Made by a program: the position numbers and the translations under genes. Of a stretch of 64,000 nucleotides of DNA, positions 62,633 to 64,000 are shown one piece after another (position 1 is the stretch's first letter; each line of letters starts with the position of its first letter). The notes under the pieces are model-generated. The model saw only the letters and a program-made list of their open reading frames with translations. It was not told the origin of the DNA and did no database searches. The stretch is from JABURQ01 sp029243145 (GTDB lineage: Bacteria; Planctomycetota; Planctomycetia; Planctomycetales; Planctomycetaceae). The DNA is taken from the NCBI GenBank assembly GCA_965660145.1, contig CBFHYX010000002.1, positions 346,124-410,123 of the forward strand, read 5' to 3'.

Positions 62633-62928
62633 CCCCAACTGCTTGCGCAGTGGGGCTATGGGCTATGTTGTTAGAGACGCGTTTCCTGATAGCCCTGCGG
62701 CGCAAGCCGCGGGGGTCTGTGAGTTGTAATGACGTTCAAATTGTCAAAGATCGAGTCGCCTGTCGGCGAACCACGAACGCTAACTCTGGTAGATCGCATT
62801 TGGCAAGATCACTTCGGGGATCAGTTGATTTGAGGCAAAGCCGCCGAAAACGCAGAAAGAAATAACTCACGCAGCGGCGCAGAGAAAAATAAATCAGGTA
62901 GCACCGACAGGTCGCCTATCGGTGTACC
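62633..62928. repeat. REP-like hairpins and diverged repeat pair
   Basis: Hairpin 1 (62633-62655) pairs CCCC plus ACTGC with GCAGT plus GGGG, with one bulged A. Hairpin 2 (62693-62714) has a 9-bp stem, CCCTGCGGC against GCCGCGGGG, closed by a GCAA tetraloop. The phrase GTCGCCTGTCGGCGAACC (62755-62772) recurs as GTCGCCTATCGGTGTACC (62911-62928), 15 of 18 identical. The second copy sits inside a further hairpin (CACCGACAGG against CCTATCGGTG). The group looks like a decayed REP-type element. Confidence 0.6.
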
Positions 62929-63162
62929 GCAGGCATTGGAACCGATTTCAGTGGGTACAGAACGCACAAGAGACAATAGCCATCGTGCGCAAGCATGTTG
63001 AATGCGAACGTGCTTGGAATTTTTCCCACACAGAACACAGATGAAAACTGATACTCACAAATACCGAGAAGAACTCGAATGAGGATCAGGTTCACATTGA
63101 GTGGAACGACCAGCTTGACCAGTCGTGCAAACAAAGATGGCCATGATCTTCAAATCTCGATT

Positions 63163-63849
63163 TTATTTCTTTCGAAAACGCACGAAGTAAGATTCATCCA
63201 AGAGATCGAGTTTTTCATCGATCTGTACAAAGCCGCTGTCGAGAATTTCTTTGGTGAAAACCGACTGCCCCGCGCGAACGTGTCCCATGGTCCATTCATC
63301 GCTGACACCCTCAACTCGTTGGAAGTCGATCAATACAACTTCGCCACCCTGCTTGAGTGCTTGGTGAATCGAACGCATCGTCTTGTAGGGATATTCAAAA
63401 TGGTGATAAGTGTCGCAGATGAATACCAAGTCTACGGTGTTCGAAGGAAGTTCGACAGAATCGGGTGTACAAACGACCGTTTCGATGTTGATGAGACGTT
63501 GTTCCTTGGCCGTTTTTTGAATGTGGGTGACGAATTCATCGGAAATATCAACGGCATAGACTTTCCCGCAGGAACCAACACGCGGCGAAAAGAGTCGTGT
63601 GAAGAGTCCCGTACCGGCTCCTACGTCGGCCACTTTCATTCCCTGTTTGAGATCCAATGCGGCTAGAATCTGTTTCTGGTGATCAAAAACATCCCGCCCT
63701 TCCCGCTCGAATCGTTCGATGAATTTGGGGACATCGGGAGTCTCGAAGCTCTTGTTGATCCCCGGCTTGACGCTCTTTTCCTGAGCGAACAGCGGCGAGC
63801 CTGCGATGAGGAAGACAACCAGCAATTTTGACAGTAGAGAGCCGTGCAT
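63163..63849 (-). CDS. Class I SAM-dependent methyltransferase with signal peptide
   Basis: GGAAGG 9 nt upstream supports the ATG at 63849. Residues 1-23 are a signal peptide (LLSKLLVVFLIAGSPLFAQ). The rest is a Rossmann-fold methyltransferase with motif I VADVGAGTGLFTRLF, motif II VYAVDISDEF, and FICDTYHHFEYPYKTMRSI in the acceptor region. The 228-residue length is standard. Export is odd, since SAM is cytoplasmic. It may be anchored inward, or act on a different ligand outside. A divergent gene starts at 63989. The fold is secure, the reaction and location are not. Confidence 0.88.
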   Translation of the reverse strand: MHGSLLSKLLVVFLIAGSPLFAQEKSVKPGINKSFETPDVPKFIERFEREGRDVFDHQKQILAALDLKQGMKVADVGAGTGLFTRLFSPRVGSCGKVYAVDISDEFVTHIQKTAKEQRLINIETVVCTPDSVELPSNTVDLVFICDTYHHFEYPYKTMRSIHQALKQGGEVVLIDFQRVEGVSDEWTMGHVRAGQSVFTKEILDSGFVQIDEKLDLLDESYFVRFRKK

Positions 63850-63988
63850 CGAAATTTTCCTTCCATCAAATGTGACGTATTGAAGATTCTGCTGACCGGT
63901 GAAACAGGTGCTAATTAATCCGCGGTGAACTTCCCCAGGAATCGTGGGCGCTCTGTTGAGAGTGTAAGCTCTCAGTGAGGAGTCGACT

Positions 63989-64000
63989 ATGTCTGGATCG
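63989..64000 (+). CDS. Start of an unidentified gene (cut by window edge)
   Basis: GAGGAG followed after 6 nt by ATG at 63989 is the strongest ribosome-binding arrangement near the edge and opens a frame reading MSGS before the sequence ends. It is divergent from the exported methyltransferase gene. Only four codons are visible, so nothing can be said about the product. Confidence 0.45.

Larger units (their letters stand above)
62204..63162. other. 959-nt repeat-rich intergenic region without a convincing gene
   Basis: This lies between the start of lpxA and the end of the exported methyltransferase gene, both on the minus strand. It holds an 8-bp inverted repeat at 62300-62332 (AAATCGGT and ACCGATTT), a cluster of CCGAATCTTG motifs in both orientations at 62372-62468, two compact hairpins at 62633-62655 and 62693-62714, and two diverged copies of an 18-nt phrase at 62755-62772 and 62911-62928. 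Short open frames here lack ribosome-binding sites and family content. Confidence 0.7.

Noticed and set aside
62518..62865. 115-codon plus-strand open frame in the repeat-rich intergenic region
   Set aside because: It runs through the palindromic hairpins and the diverged repeat; composition and lack of a ribosome-binding site argue against coding.
62372..62928. Possible CRISPR array
   Set aside because: Repeat units are about 10 nt, degenerate and in both orientations, with no uniform spacers of 30 nt or more and no cas genes.

Overview
The window looks like a piece of a Planctomycetota chromosome, from a free-living and probably aquatic member of Planctomycetia. The main evidence is the density of families almost confined to that phylum: secreted cytochrome-c proteins with PSCyt1, DUF1549/DUF1553 or DUF1587/1592/1588/1585 modules, Tat-exported DUF1501 and DUF1552 proteins, many sulfatases, a DUF1559 pseudopilin and PPC-domain proteins. 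I see no tRNA, rRNA, CRISPR array, prophage or insertion sequence.

Layout. (1) 1-20456, all minus strand: a co-directional block headed by a GntR/FCD regulator (19722-20456). It then runs through a giant cytochrome with two discoidin-like domains, a multidomain sulfatase, DUF1501, a DUF1592-type cytochrome, DUF1552, two sulfatases, a second DUF1592-type/DUF1552 pair and a fourth sulfatase cut by the window edge. Several joints overlap by 4 nt. (2) 20572-24260: apt and hpt (purine salvage), an alpha/beta-hydrolase-fold protein with a substituted nucleophile, a low-molecular-weight phosphatase/arsenate-reductase-like protein and a DUF374 acyltransferase. (3) 24272-33627, minus: four genes for a WD40/cytochrome/coiled-coil protein, a Big2/DUF1549/DUF1553 cytochrome, a PPC-domain protein and a DUF1501 protein. 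(4) 34298-37709, plus: an orphan secreted helical protein, DUF420 and a GT4 glycosyltransferase. (5) 37696-43210, minus: a Tat-exported TIM-barrel isomerase, DUF1501 and a DUF1549/DUF1553 cytochrome. (6) 43432-47633, plus: a zinc-ribbon protein, cysteine synthase, an NCS2-type permease and a DUF1559 pseudopilin carrying an EF-hand loop. (7) 47644-51887: a trans-4-hydroxyproline degradation operon with a divergent GntR regulator that has two winged-helix domains. (8) 51921-64000: M50 and M16 peptidases, tsaB, a small conserved protein, a secreted double-lobed hydrolase, dihydroorotase, a DtxR-family regulator, lpxA, a repeat-rich intergenic stretch, an exported methyltransferase and the start of another gene.

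How the genes may work together. The recurring theme is an exported machine built from one heme-c multidomain protein plus one Tat-exported DUF1501 or DUF1552 protein, in places with sulfatases. DUF1552 always adjoins a DUF1587/1592/1588/1585 cytochrome, and DUF1501 usually adjoins, or sits one or two genes from, a DUF1549/DUF1553 cytochrome. The first block reads as a regulated locus for attacking a sulfated glycan or similar ester. Its accessory domains (a VHL-beta-like domain, tandem discoidin-like domains, a helical-repeat tail) look like binding or anchoring modules. The biochemical role of the DUF1501/DUF1552 and cytochrome partners is not established; I infer a periplasmic or envelope-linked redox/hydrolytic complex.
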